Source: Clusia tigrina (taxonomy: Eukaryota; Arthropoda; Insecta; Diptera; Clusiidae). From it: DNA of 64,000 bases. The notes under the pieces were generated by a model. It was not told the DNA's origin and did not search any database. It was given only the letters and a program-made list of their open reading frames with translations. Below are positions 1 through 12,174 of the stretch, in pieces; positions within the stretch are counted from its first letter, which is position 1, and every line of letters starts with the position of its first letter. The translations under genes were made by a program, and so were the position numbers. Location of the stretch: contig OV050033.1 in NCBI GenBank assembly GCA_920105625.2, forward strand, positions 20,108,001 through 20,172,000, given 5' to 3'.

Positions 1-840
1 AACTATGTCTACTTAAAAGGGTCCTAAGACTGAATCACGGTTTGAGTAATCAGAAGATAACAATCGTATTATTAGTCCCCAGTTGGTGAGTTGCAAAAAA
101 TAAAAACCAAACTGTCCTGAATTCTTCTTAATCTGATTCAGTTTTAATGTAATAATACATATTTAATCCCTCCTCCTTAACTGGCTGGCGATAAAGACAC
201 ATAAAAGTGCGTGTTCCATATAAACTTTAAACAAACATCCAACTTGGCCACTTTAATTCGTGCATGGTTGCTTTATACCAGGAGCGCAGAGTCGAGAATA
301 AAATGTAAAAGGTAAAATGTTTCCATATTGAGCAGACACCGCTCGTTATTACACAAAGGACCACCTTCACTCCTACGTACTCAAACAGTCCGCCCTATCC
401 AGGGGTATTATACGCAAATCTTTTAATTTCAGGCTACATTAACTGCATAAAACTTTGCACGAGCGGGCATTGCCCGGCTTAGATATTAATAGAAAAATGG
501 AAAAAATAAAATTTTATATTCATAAAGAAAAACCATAAAAACGTTGAAAATGTGAACAAAGAAAACTTTATAAATTAAGTTTAATTAATGAGGGAAATTC
601 ATTGATTATACCGTTGCATATAATTCAGTTTTTACTTTTATTTTCCAACATCCTTTTCATAGCTTTTCCTTTTGCTCTTCTTGTCTTTTCTTTTGGTTAC
701 AGGCCCCTTCCCCCCAACTTAATTGTATTAATTTATCTGCAGAGCAAAATAGCACAGAAAAGAGAAAAAGCAAAACCATTTCAGCAAATAACATGCCACA
801 TTTTTAACTGACTTTGAGCGGAAAATGGAAAAACCCCAAA
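1..840. other. AT-rich non-coding stretch
   Basis: No recognisable gene, transposon or tandem repeat. A 69-codon frame at 602-811 has no ATG at its left end and a hydrophobic, poly-pyrimidine-encoded content, so it is not called. Confidence 0.6.
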
Positions 841-1590
841 AACAAAACAGGCTACACAAATGCCAGGCTTCTAGCCACACACATCAACATCATGCGTTGT
901 TTACTCTAGAATATGCCCCACACTCAAAACAAACCCAGCTCACGTACACGAACGCAGTCCGGGCGCACAAGACCCCAAACGGGTAGGGAACCCATTAAAA
1001 CCAAAAGTCTGCACACATTTCGTAGTAAAAACGCAACGTATTTCAAGGTAGCAACTCCAGAACATTGCTGAATATTTGCGAACACCACCACACAATGGCG
1101 GCAGGCATGGCAGCAGCAGCAGCGGCAGCAGCAGGAGCAACAGCCACCAGCACCATCCACAACACCATCCACAACACCATCACCGCATGAGCATCCGCAT
1201 CAGCAACAGAAATTGTGGCGGCACTCGACTTTCACCATCAACTGCCATGTCAACAGAAAAATGTAGAGGCACAGACAGGCCTCGTGGTTGCCATGGTAAT
1301 ATCTGGGAGAGCACCATTAATGGCAGCTATGGCTGAGCCATGCAAGCACACATCTCCACGCACACTTAACAAGCATGGAATTTGGTGAATTTGTGCAGAG
1401 TGCCGAGTGCGGAGTGCCGTGTGCCGAGCGCAGAGTGTGCGCCAGACACGTGAGGTGCAGGAGGTGCGGGAAAACTCCAGGGAAACTTGGCTACTCTATG
1501 AGCGCTCTATGACAACCGTTTCAGAGCAATGAGTGTGCTTATATGGGAGAGAGCACAGCAGGAAGCGGTAAGGATCCAAAGTGGTATTAG
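841..1590. other. CA/CAN-rich non-coding island
   Basis: The stretch is richer in C, A and G than its flanks, with CAN triplets and a GAGTGCC-like degenerate motif repeated several times around 1400-1445. Overlapping frames exist on both strands but encode only low-complexity Ser/His or Cys runs. No coding support; possibly single-copy regulatory or intronic DNA (inference). Confidence 0.4.
1109..1186. repeat. CAG/CAN microsatellite plus 12-bp repeat
   Basis: Interrupted CAG triplets at 1111-1135 are followed by three 12-bp units of the type CACCATCCACAA starting at 1151, 1163 and 1175. Read on the plus strand the second part gives a His-Pro-Gln-His pattern, explained by the DNA repeat alone. 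Confidence 0.8.
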
Positions 1591-3470
1591 AAGCATAGCT
1601 CAATCTATTTATATACAATATTAGCCAAATATCAAGTATATTAGGGATTGAGTATGCCTGTATATACGAATGTATTTGTATGTGTGAGAGAGAAATGCGG
1701 CTTTGTGTGTGTACGTGTTCACAGCATCATATTCCATACACAAGAAACTATAAAATGCAGTTACAGACGCTGGTTTGCCTCTATTCCGGACCAACAATCA
1801 GCAATGCCAGTTGCGGAGCAGAATTTTGTGAAAATTGTAAGGAAAAAAGACGAAAGAATATTCTGCAGGAGACTGAGTATGATTTTATTTCCAATTGAAT
1901 TATTTGGCTGAACAGTTTATTGTCATAAATTTAATCACCCATTAAATACAATTTAAAACGGAACGAATGCCTCATAGCACGACTGAAATTTTTTAAATTA
2001 AGTTAAGTACTCGTACTTGCAAAAGGACTAAATTAGAGTGCTTTTATCTGATATGATACGAGCATCATTTACGTTTGTTGTAATTTGATTTTTCTTTTGT
2101 GGAATCGTATTCTATATTGGGAGTTGAAGAGGGAGTCGTTTGAGATATTTACAGATATATTTATGTTTATAAAATTTTACCAGAACTTAGTTACTTGAAT
2201 CCTTTTACACCTAGATTCATTTAATATTGAAAGTTTTCCTCAAGCCAATATGGCGCTGCAAACCAATATGCGGATCTAAGCTATCCTTAGACATGAACAA
2301 TCAAACCGTATACGAAAAAACTGAGAAATCTGTCCTTGATCTGAGTTTGTGGCAGAGTTGCCAGGAACAGAAATTTGTTTCCCAAGTTTTATCGCGAAGC
2401 TTCCTTACACCAAGCGGCTTAGTAAAAGTTTGTTTTCGCAAAGGGCGTACAGAGGTCATATTGTGGATGCGGACACAACATATTGAAGTGCTGCAAAGTT
2501 ATTAATCGGCAGTTAGCTGAACTTGTTTATGATGATTGATCATGAAATGGAATAAAGTCAATGCATCTCGATAAAAAGAAGTAGCAGTAGAATGTTCAGG
2601 AGTCTACTAAGCCAATGATTCTTGATTTAATATTCACATAAAATATCAAATAATTAAAAAAACCCTTGTTTTATAATTTAGTTTTAAAGTGATTCAATTC
2701 ATTTTTTTCATATTTGCTACTAAAAATACCAATATTTGTATAACACTCTGAAGGCCTCTGCTTCCAAGTTACAACTGCACAATATCGTCACGATGCATAC
2801 TCGTTTTTATATTGCGTTTCCCTTCGATATCATTTCACATATAAAGACCTAGGATCATTAGTGCAAAAGATATAATTAATGACCAGTTTTATGTGATTTT
2901 TCAATCATAATTTTTCACTAATCTCTTTTCATTAAAGACTTATCACTAATTACTTACACTACTTAACATTTATTCATGTTTAGTTATGAATGTCAAAAAC
3001 ACTATTTCGTCTCAATATGGAGGGGTCTGGTATGTTGTTCCTTTTTAGATGAACAACTATTTAAGTCAGATACTACTCGCATATAGAAAAATAAGTACCA
3101 TTTGATTAAGTTTAATGGGATATCCTGCGACTTTCAGCTCTGGGGAAAAGCGCATAAGTCTTGTTGAACTGTCAGACACTTAATATTTAGTTATAGGAAG
3201 TAGTCTCCCCATCTTTGGGTAGTTAGAACACAGATATTTATTGAATTAACTTCTTTCGACATCTTCGAACTCTCTCAATGCAAGCAATGGATTTTTATAT
3301 TAGGTAGAGTACTTTTCTTCAGAGATGATGACCAAAAATTCTGACATGAAATAAAGTGACTGACTGGAGCTTCTTGCGGTAAGGATGAAAATAAGAATCT
3401 GATGTGGCACGCTGCAATTATGAAGAGATCACTTCTCTAGAGTGTTGTTACCGCGGTGATAGCAACAATA
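1591..3470. other. AT-rich non-coding stretch
   Basis: Nothing recognisable. A 92-codon frame at 2227-2505 shows no family motif. Around 2917-2965 the minus strand carries two ATTAGTGA motifs like those of the 8082-8237 repeat. Confidence 0.5.
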
Positions 3471-3484
3471 GTAGGTAGGTAGGT
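3471..3484 (-). repeat. GTAG/GTAGGT simple tail next to a LINE relic
   Basis: Three GTAG units sit at the 3' side (minus-strand sense) of the non-LTR relic that follows, in the position where the 14077-15336 element has its TTAGG units. The reading as a 3' tail is inference. Confidence 0.45.
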
Positions 3485-3713
3485 CGAGCGGTCGTCAAAA
3501 AGGCACATGATTGACCCATTGTGATACCGCTTGAGAAACAGGTCCCATTCCCTTTCAAAATTCCAGCCATTTAGAACTTTTTATGAAACCATTGATGGAG
3601 CTTATTTTCTTATTTATAATGTCTCTCAGAGACTGCAGAAAGAAGTCACCCAAGAAAGTATGTCTCGTTTTGGACAATGTAGATATCAGGTGTTCGTTGG
3701 ACCTTTGTTCCTC
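3485..3713 (-). pseudogene. Non-LTR retrotransposon relic: RNase H C-terminus and 3' UTR
   Basis: On the minus strand the frame ending at 3555 finishes with EEQRSNEHL, LSKTRHTFLGDF and FIKSSKWLEF. These line up in order with EEEETVEHL, ALARSRAGSLGKY and FIRPSKWFDE at the C-terminus of the RNase H-bearing element at 14183-14995. The 3' UTR at 3512-3530 carries a CCCATTGTGATACC motif also close to the 3' UTR of that element (CCATTGTGATACCAC at 14147-14161). The Cys residues of the usual CCHC-like motif are mostly lost. Only the last 50 or so codons survive, so this is a strongly 5'-truncated, diverged copy of a related family. The match is mine by eye; a profile search would decide it. Confidence 0.6.
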
Positions 3714-3803
3714 CACGTAGTGATTAGTATTTTTGCGGCTAGAACACAATAAAGAAACAAGTGCATCAGGTGATGTGTTGAAACCCATAACCAAAGAAAT
3801 CAT

Positions 3804-4240
3804 AGGTATATTGTCTAATGCCTAGTGAAGCATATGATCGCACTGGAATATATCCGATCCTCTAGAAAGGAAACCTTTAGATTTTGTAATAATTTTTAGC
3901 AATCCTTTAATAATCCTTTATGTTTATGTTACTAATTAAGGTGCTTTCAGATGGACATATGTTTAAGTATTTGAGTAGAGTTGCCAAATTGAAACACAAA
4001 TTTTCGTGAAACGCAAGTCCGGCACTAGCGCAAGTAGCGACTCTTTATGTCAATCCAAGTATAAAACTGTCCACGTTCCATTTCCAGCTAAATTTGTACA
4101 ATTTTATTTAAATAGTTTTGAAGCTAGAACAGGAGTTATTGCTTTTTTAATACAAACCTTCCTACAAATGTTGCTTGTTGTTCGTTCCACTGTGCGCGGC
4201 ACCCAGTTCAGGCACATAAATGCTTGGAATGATTGAAATG
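3804..4240. other. AT-rich non-coding stretch
   Basis: Nothing recognised. A 76-codon frame at 4006-4236 has no known motif. Confidence 0.5.
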
Positions 4241-5760
4241 TGTCTTATGTATTTTCACCCAATCCCCACTGTGCACCCGCATCCCAGCAACCTCACATCA
4301 GCGAACAATATTGGAATTCTTTGTAAGAGAGCAACCAAGTCATAAACCAATATTTGCAGGAGAACCTGCAAGAACACATTTTCTGCGCTCTCTGCCAATT
4401 TTGTGAGCTCCTTTTTGACGTGTCCCTGGAGTTGTGCTGGTGTGCGTGTGCTGCTCACAGTTGTGCACGCGACTTTCCACACATTCACAATTATTGTGTT
4501 TGTGTGTAGAAGTGCTGTGTTTTTATGGTGGTGCCAGGCGAGTGTGCCAGTGATGGGCATTTGGGACCAGCATCAGTGTTGCCTGTGGGAGAGCGTGTGG
4601 TGAGTAAGGTGAACACTGTTTTTTTGACTGCTGTGCTATTTCGGTTGCTGATGCTGCTAACAGTACGCCATCCCACGTCACTAACCATATACAAAAAAGA
4701 ACGTATAAATTCATTAAGGATACTCCACTGGCGCTTATTGTCGCCGTTTGCTGCCGCCATATTTGATATTTTTGCTGCTTGCTGCTGGAGCCGTGCGGTT
4801 TCTGGCCACAGCGGCGGGACTCGACTCGGACATTCGTGATGTTGGGTTGTGCGAATTTCGATCTAATGATTTGCCATGTTGATGCTTTGTTGTACAAGCT
4901 AAAATAGCAAAGAGAAAACAAAAAACAACAAACAGAAAACCAAAACAAATCCAACATGGCTGCCATGAAATGCTATGTTGCCAATTTTTCGCTTTCCTTT
5001 TATGCTCACACAATGGGGAAAACTTTTCGCATTCACCTTTTGCACAGAGCACTTTCTATGACCCATGTCAGAATAATTTAAAATTAAATGAAATTAAATT
5101 GCTGCAATTACTTTAAATTGTGTTTAGTGTTAAATTCAGATAAGGGAAGGAATGCATGTCTTACCTCTCCTCACATAGTCAGCCACATGAAATGCCAGGA
5201 GCCTCATTTGCAAGCCAAAAACTCCAACGCAAGACACACATTTCCAGCTTGTTACATTTTTGCTGTGTTGCTTCCTCACTCCCAGCTTCCTGCCTCCTTC
5301 ACTTCTCTCTTTCTTATCCTTTTTATACATTAGCATAGACCCAGCATATGCCACAATATATAAATCTTGCTGATTTGTTTGCTTACTTTTGCATCTAATT
5401 CCTTTAATGGTGGTGGAGAAATAGAATAAAACCCAGTTCGCAACTGCATCCTTGCTACAGTTACGTATCTACTACGTGCACCCTTGCGTCCTTACGCATA
5501 ATACATTATTTTTAAACTCCATACATGCCTGCAATTGTTCTTTTGCCTCCAACGAGCACTGTCGAGAGTGTTGAATAAATCTATGCCTAAACCATTTTTA
5601 GCCGTTGCAACATTATCCTTCTTGCACATTCGGTTGTCTGCTTTTATCTGTCGCCGCACACACATGCAATTCAATATAGATTCAATTCATGCTAAGCAGA
5701 TTTATTGCAAGATTTTCCTGCAGTGGTTCGGGGTAAATTTATTCGGAGTTCTTTCTAAAA
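4241..5760. other. Transposon-free non-coding island
   Basis: The stretch is of higher complexity, with TG/CA-rich runs (4430-4520) and no transposon motif. Long frames overlap on both strands (for example 147 codons on the minus strand at 4523-4966 against 104 on the plus strand at 4525-4839), which is typical of compositional bias rather than of genes. Confidence 0.4.
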
Positions 5761-7660
5761 AGTAAAAATCTATCTAAAAAGAATATTACACGTTTGCAAA
5801 CTTTATGTAAAATTGTTCCTTTGCAGCTTAGTAGACTGTGCAGGAGTCATGCCAATTGATATTTCTATAGCAATATGTTTAACGTTATAAATTATATAAT
5901 AGTGCCGAAGGATAATACTAATTTCAGCTACCAGCTCTCTGCATGTCAACGAATCCTAAAGACCAGCTGCTAAACCGTATTCACCTTATTCATATTTTAT
6001 CCTGTCCCTTCCAAAAGGATATTTGATCCTAACAGTTCACTTCTCATTGCTTTTCCCTTCTATGATTGCTTCTCCCGCATCTCTAGTACAAAAAAGTCCT
6101 TCGCCCAAGTTTTCTCGTTCATTTTCCCCTTTAAATAGAACATTGTCCTAATTGTGTGCCCATTAGTAGTAAATATGGGGGTAATACTGTATATAACAGT
6201 AATTTGAAGCCCAGTTGCTATTAATACATAATTTCATTGCCAAATTTGTCGATGTACGTGCGCCTTAACCGGTGCTCTATATTTATGAGAAATTGATCCC
6301 TTGCCTCTGTGTGGGAGTATGAGGGTTTTCTGAACTAACATTACTCCCCATTTTGATAATTATTTGAGTTATATTTCAACAATGATAATAAATCATAATC
6401 CTCAGTTGCAAACCATGAAGCAATCTGTAAGTAGCACTTCACGTAAGCATGCCAATTATATGGCACTTATCTTAGCCCGTCCTACGAAAGAAATTGATTT
6501 AAGTTCCTAATTCGATAATATTATAGGAGTTTATAATAAAGGTTACTTTATAATAAACAAATACTCGTATATCGATTGTAGCTGAATGTTTTAGGTACTC
6601 ATATTAGATTACCCTCATAAGGATTAATGTACGAGTATATCGTAATCTTAAATCATTGTTTTTAAGTCTATTTACCAAGGTACCCAAAAAAGCACCCTTG
6701 TTGCGACACTGACAATCACATCACCCAAATAAAGTTAATGGCTTCTAAACGATATATAACTCTGAGCTAAAGAGTAATCTGGTACTCATATTTTGATGTG
6801 TTTATAGTATTTTTAGCACACCATTCAGTATCTCTCTAAGGTGGAATATCAGATGCACCTTCTTCGGTTCAGGAAGTAAGCCAGTTCTAGATCTTCATAC
6901 TAACGAACTTATTGGTTAAAAATCCTTGAATTTGAGCGAGAGTTTACAACACCCAAATGGAGGTGTGGCAGGTATGAATAGACGTATATATAAATTTTTG
7001 ATTGATTGCCTGAGTCAGTAATATTCATCTGTCTTACATCAGCTTTTCTAAATAACATTGTTCTATAACAAAATCATATCATGAACTGAAAAAAGATAAT
7101 GGGCTGAAATTTGGCATGAAGATAAAGTAAAAAACGTAGATAAGCTGTTGTAGGGACCGGGCGAACCACAAACGTAACTACCTCTCATGTAACTATATTC
7201 TTGAAAAGAGCATATTTCAAAAATGAAAATAGCTATTTTCCTGAAATTTTATATGTGGTTAGACTTGACTGTATTCATGAGATGAGTAAGCTAGGGTGAA
7301 AATCGGACAGACTCATCTTCCATACGTCTACCCAAAGAGTAACTGGGATGAAATTTTACATATAAAATGTTCATAGTTTGGTGTTCACGCCTACTTTCTA
7401 TATTTTTATTTTGTTAAACATAATCCTTCTTAAGAACTAAGAATAGCAATAGACACAACAACTTCTGGGACTGTGATGTTTTATTTAGAAAATTTGCATA
7501 TAAATCTTATCCAATTATTATAAAGTTAATAAATAGAATAATAACGATCACGCTTAAATGTTATAGAAATACTATATATATATTCTTTTCTTTCTTTTTG
7601 TATTTTTATTAATTTCTTTATACAATCATTATTTTATTAAATTCCACGATAAGTGCCCTG
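5761..7660. other. AT-rich non-coding stretch
   Basis: No gene found. The part at 7080-7380 (phrases such as GAAATTTGGCATGAAG and GAAAATCGGACAGAC) has the look of a degraded dispersed repeat, but no second copy in the window is close enough to prove it. Two TACTCGTA/TACGAGTA octamers lie at 6562 and 6630. Confidence 0.5.
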
Positions 7661-7675
7661 CTATCTGAAAATATA

Positions 7676-7860
7676 ATATCGATATTATTATTATTATAAT
7701 TATAATTATAACTTTTAATACAATTAAGTATCTAAAGGTTTGTTGGAATGAGAAGTAGCAAATAAAGCTACTGACATTTAGAAAGAAGCAAGTCGATACC
7801 AAGCTAGGCAGGAATTGAACCCACGACCTCAGGACTAGAACCAGGAGGCAGGCTCGAAGT
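7676..7860 (-). mobile_element. Degenerate tRNA-derived SINE copy
   Basis: The order of parts matches the full SINE copies on the minus strand: a tRNA-like head with a B-box-like GGTTCAATTCC (complement at 7813-7823, T-arm side), then GCTTCTTTC, then an ATT-rich tail at 7685-7710. The middle is much diverged from the 22038 and 42642 copies, so this is either an old copy or a relative of the family. Confidence 0.45.
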
Positions 7861-8081
7861 TACATATCAAAAATTGATCTCAATCATATACCAATACATT
7901 AAAGCAATCCATTTTTCTTTGAATGTGCACTCTTCTATTTTTGATGAAAACGTCTTTTTTATTAAAATGGTCATGCTAAATCTAAAGATAGCCACTGCCG
8001 GACAATTCTCCCAATTTAGTATACTATTGGACCTGGCCTATATTGTCAAATGCTATAATTCATAAGAAGTAAATATTTTGT
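7861..8081. other. AT-rich non-coding stretch
   Basis: A 63-codon frame at 7874-8065 has no motif. Nothing else seen. Confidence 0.5.
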
Positions 8082-8237
8082 GAGGGGTTATTAGTGATAA
8101 GTCATTAGTATAAAACCATTAGTGATAGATTATTATCACTATGATATTACAGATATAATATTAGAGATATAGAGGTAAATCAATAATGAGAGGTTATTAG
8201 TGAACGACATTAATGTAAAGCCATTCGTAATAGGTAT
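8082..8237. repeat. Direct repeat with ATTAGTGA motifs, spacing 106 bp
   Basis: About 48 bp starting at 8082 (GAGGGGTTATTAGTGA...) returns at 8188 (GAGAGGTTATTAGTGA...) with roughly 75% identity by eye. The ATTAGTGA motif occurs several times inside. Similar motifs occur inverted at about 2917-2965 and near 51065-51095, so the unit may be part of a dispersed satellite-like repeat. Confidence 0.55.
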
Positions 8238-8908
8238 TGAAGAAAGACTTATAAGCAAAGAGGCATAAGCAACACGTCATAAATGACGTTATTTTATATT
8301 CCTTAATAGAATCCTGGAATAGTTTGCATAGCTCGAAAGGAGGCAAAGTAAATAAAAAGGTGTGCATTGTGACGATAGTGGGCAGTTGTGAATTGCAACC
8401 AGAGATGAAACCTTAAAAAATTGTGTTAAACTGAGTATTAAACATATTTTGTTAATTGCTTAAGTGAATTGCTGTTAATTTATGCCACTTTAATATAGTA
8501 CACAATCCAGTGATCGAACTAAAGCGAAACTAAATTATGCAAAAATATAGTAAATAAAAATAATTTGTTGTGGTCAAACTGATCCCGTTATGAAATTTTA
8601 ATTTAAACTTAATTAATATCTACATAATAAATACATAAATAGTTTAGTTACAAATTTTAGTTTTCCATTAAACACCTGCCTGGAATTTATTAATCGTGGT
8701 ATGACTTGAAAAGGTAGAAAATCAAAGCCGATTTCTCCATTAAAAATGTTACTCTTAAATAGTTTTACTTATATATTAAAATTATGAGATGAGAGGAATT
8801 CAACGAAACAAAAAAGAGGGGTAATAATCAGACTCAGCAATTTAGAGTGCGGTAGACTGAGACAGTACAAATACAAACTTTGATCAGAGAATTTCCCCCT
8901 GTCAGTTA
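8238..8908. other. AT-rich non-coding stretch
   Basis: Nothing recognised. Confidence 0.5.
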
Positions 8909-8972
8909 AAGTAGTTCTTTAGTTGGACAAATGTAATAGTTGAAGGCCCAGGTTCGATTCCTGGGATGCTTC
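8909..8972 (+). mobile_element. tRNA-like remnant (possible SINE head)
   Basis: A perfect T-arm is present at 8947-8965: six-base stem CCCAGG/CCTGGG around TTCGATT, containing the Pol III B box GGTTCGATTCC at 8951-8961. An A-box-like TAGTTCTTTAGTTGG lies at 8912-8926 at a plausible distance. D and anticodon stems and a paired acceptor stem cannot be drawn, so it is not a working tRNA gene. It is not the same family as the 22038/42642 SINEs. Confidence 0.4.
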
Positions 8973-11340
8973 ATAGTTGCTGTGCTGTTGCTTTCTGAGA
9001 CATAATATCTGCTAGGGGAAAAATTGCCTTTCATTGAAAGATCTCTGATGAGGACAAGTGATGTGTCCTATAAGATCTGCCAAAATGTTGAGAACAACTC
9101 TCTTGTTGCCAATTATTTCGGTGGCATAACCACATTTGATCCAGCATTGATCCCTTGTTAGTCAAGAGATTCATATAGAATTAATCTCATATAAAAATAT
9201 ATTTTAATATTGTGTATACCAGCCTCCCACAACAAGTCATCCCAGCCAAACATTACTAAATATTTTTTTTTTTTTATTTGTAATCACGTATTTTCAATAC
9301 AATTAAATAAATGCCTTGTGAGAAAGAAAGGCCACCAATTTCAAAGCAACTATCACTCTTCGCATTCACGACTTTTTTAACAATATTTTTATCGTATATT
9401 TTAAACCAAGCAATCCCTGTAGTATATACGTTATTGTAGTTATAACTAGGCACGATAGGCATATACAACTTTATCAAGTGATAATTTGCTGGAGTGCAGC
9501 TTCAAATAAAGAATCATTCGTTATGATTTCGGATTTCAGTGTTTCCATTTTTTAATGACAGACCTCGATGATTCCCATAATACTCATAAGAGAGACAAGC
9601 GAATCCAAGCCAAGCCAAGCCTAAACATCACTCATGGTAGAAGTAAATGAGTACGGGAATGCTTTCATACACTACACACAGAAAAAGTATGGACTACTAT
9701 AGAGATTATTTGATCAATCCGAAGTCCTATTTCGATTGAGCATTCCACCAGTCATACCCCACTTTCTGTAAAGATTACACCTTAAGACTGGAAAGGAATA
9801 TTGATCTGAAACTTTATATAAAAATGAGTTTCAACACGTAGGTAAACTGTATGATTTTCATGCTGAATCGGACCACAAATATACTCTATTTCCATTAAAA
9901 AAAACGCATATCACCAAGAATCAATTGATATTTTTTGCTATAATTTTCCATTAACGCGAACTTGAACACACATATAGAGAGTCAAATTTGGTTATAATCT
10001 GATGGCTAACGGTGACCAACGGAGATATTTGGATAAAAGGTTACACGTATTCAGCTTCGTACAACCAAATCAGTCTGAATTGGGCAAGGTTTCGTAGTAA
10101 TTGGACATTTAACATGCCCAATTTATAAAAGAAAGAAATGCTGTGAGGAACTAAGGAAGCTCGGAAATTGTCTTCATACTTCATATATATTTTGCAACGG
10201 CTTTGATTACTCTTACGTTGTACTGGATACTAAATTCGTGTATAAATTTGTTTCTGATCCAATTATAAAGTTGGCTTAAACCGACTACGAATCCGTTTTA
10301 CCGCATTATAGTCTAGCATTATCTTTAGAAACAAAGATGGAGATATTGGATAACTTAATAATATATACATTATCATTTTGTGACCATGTTATTCTCAACG
10401 CTGAAATCTATGTAAAGGTGGTCTTGAGAGTTGAACTAAACGCTCACTTTCTGACTCCAATTGGTTACTATTTAAGGCAATTTTATTCATAAATCTTATA
10501 GAGATGTTATGCTATGCATATACATCATTACTGGTTGGGGCACTGTAATTAAACCGCCAGCTTTTGGATTAGTGTATAATGGTGACATTGTGATCCGTCA
10601 AATCAATCAAAATTTCGTGGATGAATCGTGTATAGGTTTTCAGTTATGAAGTGGCAGTGGCTGTCCATTTTTGCCAATTCACATTATTACTAAATTCACA
10701 TTATTAATAAGTTTTTTTTTATATTTTTAATACAAGAATAGTTGGGGTAATATTTAATGGAACCTCGACAGTTGCGTTTATCCGACCAAGGCATAGAGTT
10801 TATCCATTTCTCATTTGATAAACATGACTTTAAACTGGCAATGTGCTTATATATACTACATTTCGTCCTTGTGGTGATTACATCATTCATTGCACCGAAC
10901 TTGTAGTCATTCAATTGTTGCATTGAGACTGAGACTGAGAAATGGGCATATCCTTCGTCCGGTTGGAGTCATATAGCTATCAGGTACTCTGTCAATAGGG
11001 CAATGTATCTGTATTAATTTAGAGAACACAATACAAGGAGCATATGTGATACTTGCTGGGAAACTATATTCAACTTTAATGATGACAACGAATTTTCCTT
11101 AATCATCAGTATAATTTACAGGAAAATCAAGTTTATGGTGAAAAAAATTGTCCGTAATGAGCAGTATAAATCACGTAACTCCCGAAAGTACCCATGGAGT
11201 TCTTTGATGTGGAAAAGTAGATTCCTTTCAATATCCTCTCTCACAAATACCTACCGTAAACACCATCCAACGGAATGCTGCCCAGATTCTCCAGAGAAAT
11301 GCCACAATAAAAACTAAATTAAAATGAGGATACTACCAGC
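8973..11340. other. AT-rich non-coding stretch
   Basis: No gene or clear mobile element found in 2.4 kb. Short frames at 9274-9477 (-) and 10696-10923 (-) have no motif. Confidence 0.5.
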
Positions 11341-11764
11341 AGCATTTTGGGAACTTCGAGTAAATTGCTAAATTCTTATGCAAAACTTATGTGCAAAATG
11401 TAATTTCCATAACTTATCATACAAACTGAATGAAATGGCAGATAAAAGCAATTCCGAATTATGCCACCCGCATAACATAAAAATGCCAAATTCAACCCCA
11501 TCCGCCTACACCACCAAACAAATCAGACCACGCCAAAAGATGCTGATACACAGTTACACACATTTCAGCGCAGGAACGTCAATATTGGAAAATTGTGCAT
11601 TGAACTGTTTTTGGAAGTTTGGATATTGCCAGAGAAGCAACCAAAGCAGCCCAAACCAGACCAACCGCACAGCCAGCATATCCGAAATCGTTGCCAAACT
11701 ACTTACATGCAAGCTCAAATAAAACTGTCAGAAATTTACATGAATTCCCAGGCGAGTGACAAAA

Positions 11765-11807
11765 CAGCAACAACAACAAAATCAGCAGCAGCAGCAGCAG
11801 CAGCAAC
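11765..11807. repeat. CAA/CAG microsatellite
   Basis: CAA triplets run into about seven CAG triplets. Confidence 0.9.
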
Positions 11808-12102
11808 TTCAGCCGCACTGGGAGGCATGAGTGTAGTTTCATATGAGAAAAAATCAGTAAAAAAGAACGAGAGCAAAAACATTTCAGCACACTAGCAGCG
11901 GTCGTTAAGTGTGCTGAACACACCCAGCAGCAGCGTGCCACAGCCACCAGGCAGTCATAGAGTTGCTTGCCACTTTCTGGTACTACAATGCTCCGTGGCT
12001 CCGTGGCTGTATTGCTCCGGTGCTTCGCTGCTCATGTGTGTTTATTTCAAGCGATACATTTACATAGCATTTGCATTTGAAAGGCGTTTGTGTGCGCCGT
12101 TG

Positions 12103-12174
12103 CAAGTTGAGGAAGTTGCAGAAGTTACACAAGTTGCGGAAGCTGTGGAAACTGTGCAAGTTGCGGAAGCCGCT
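12103..12174. repeat. Eight-unit 9-bp repeat
   Basis: Eight consecutive 9-mers of the type (C/G)AAGTTGCG, with units starting every 9 bp from 12103. In the plus-strand frame they encode a Val-Ala-Glu-rich stretch, but the frame has no other sign of being a gene. Confidence 0.8.

Noticed and set aside
4523..4966. 147-codon minus-strand frame
   Set aside because: It overlaps several frames on the other strand, has no domain, and its content follows the TG/CA composition.
7080..7380. Named dispersed repeat
   Set aside because: Phrases look repeat-like, but no second copy in the window aligns well enough to support it.
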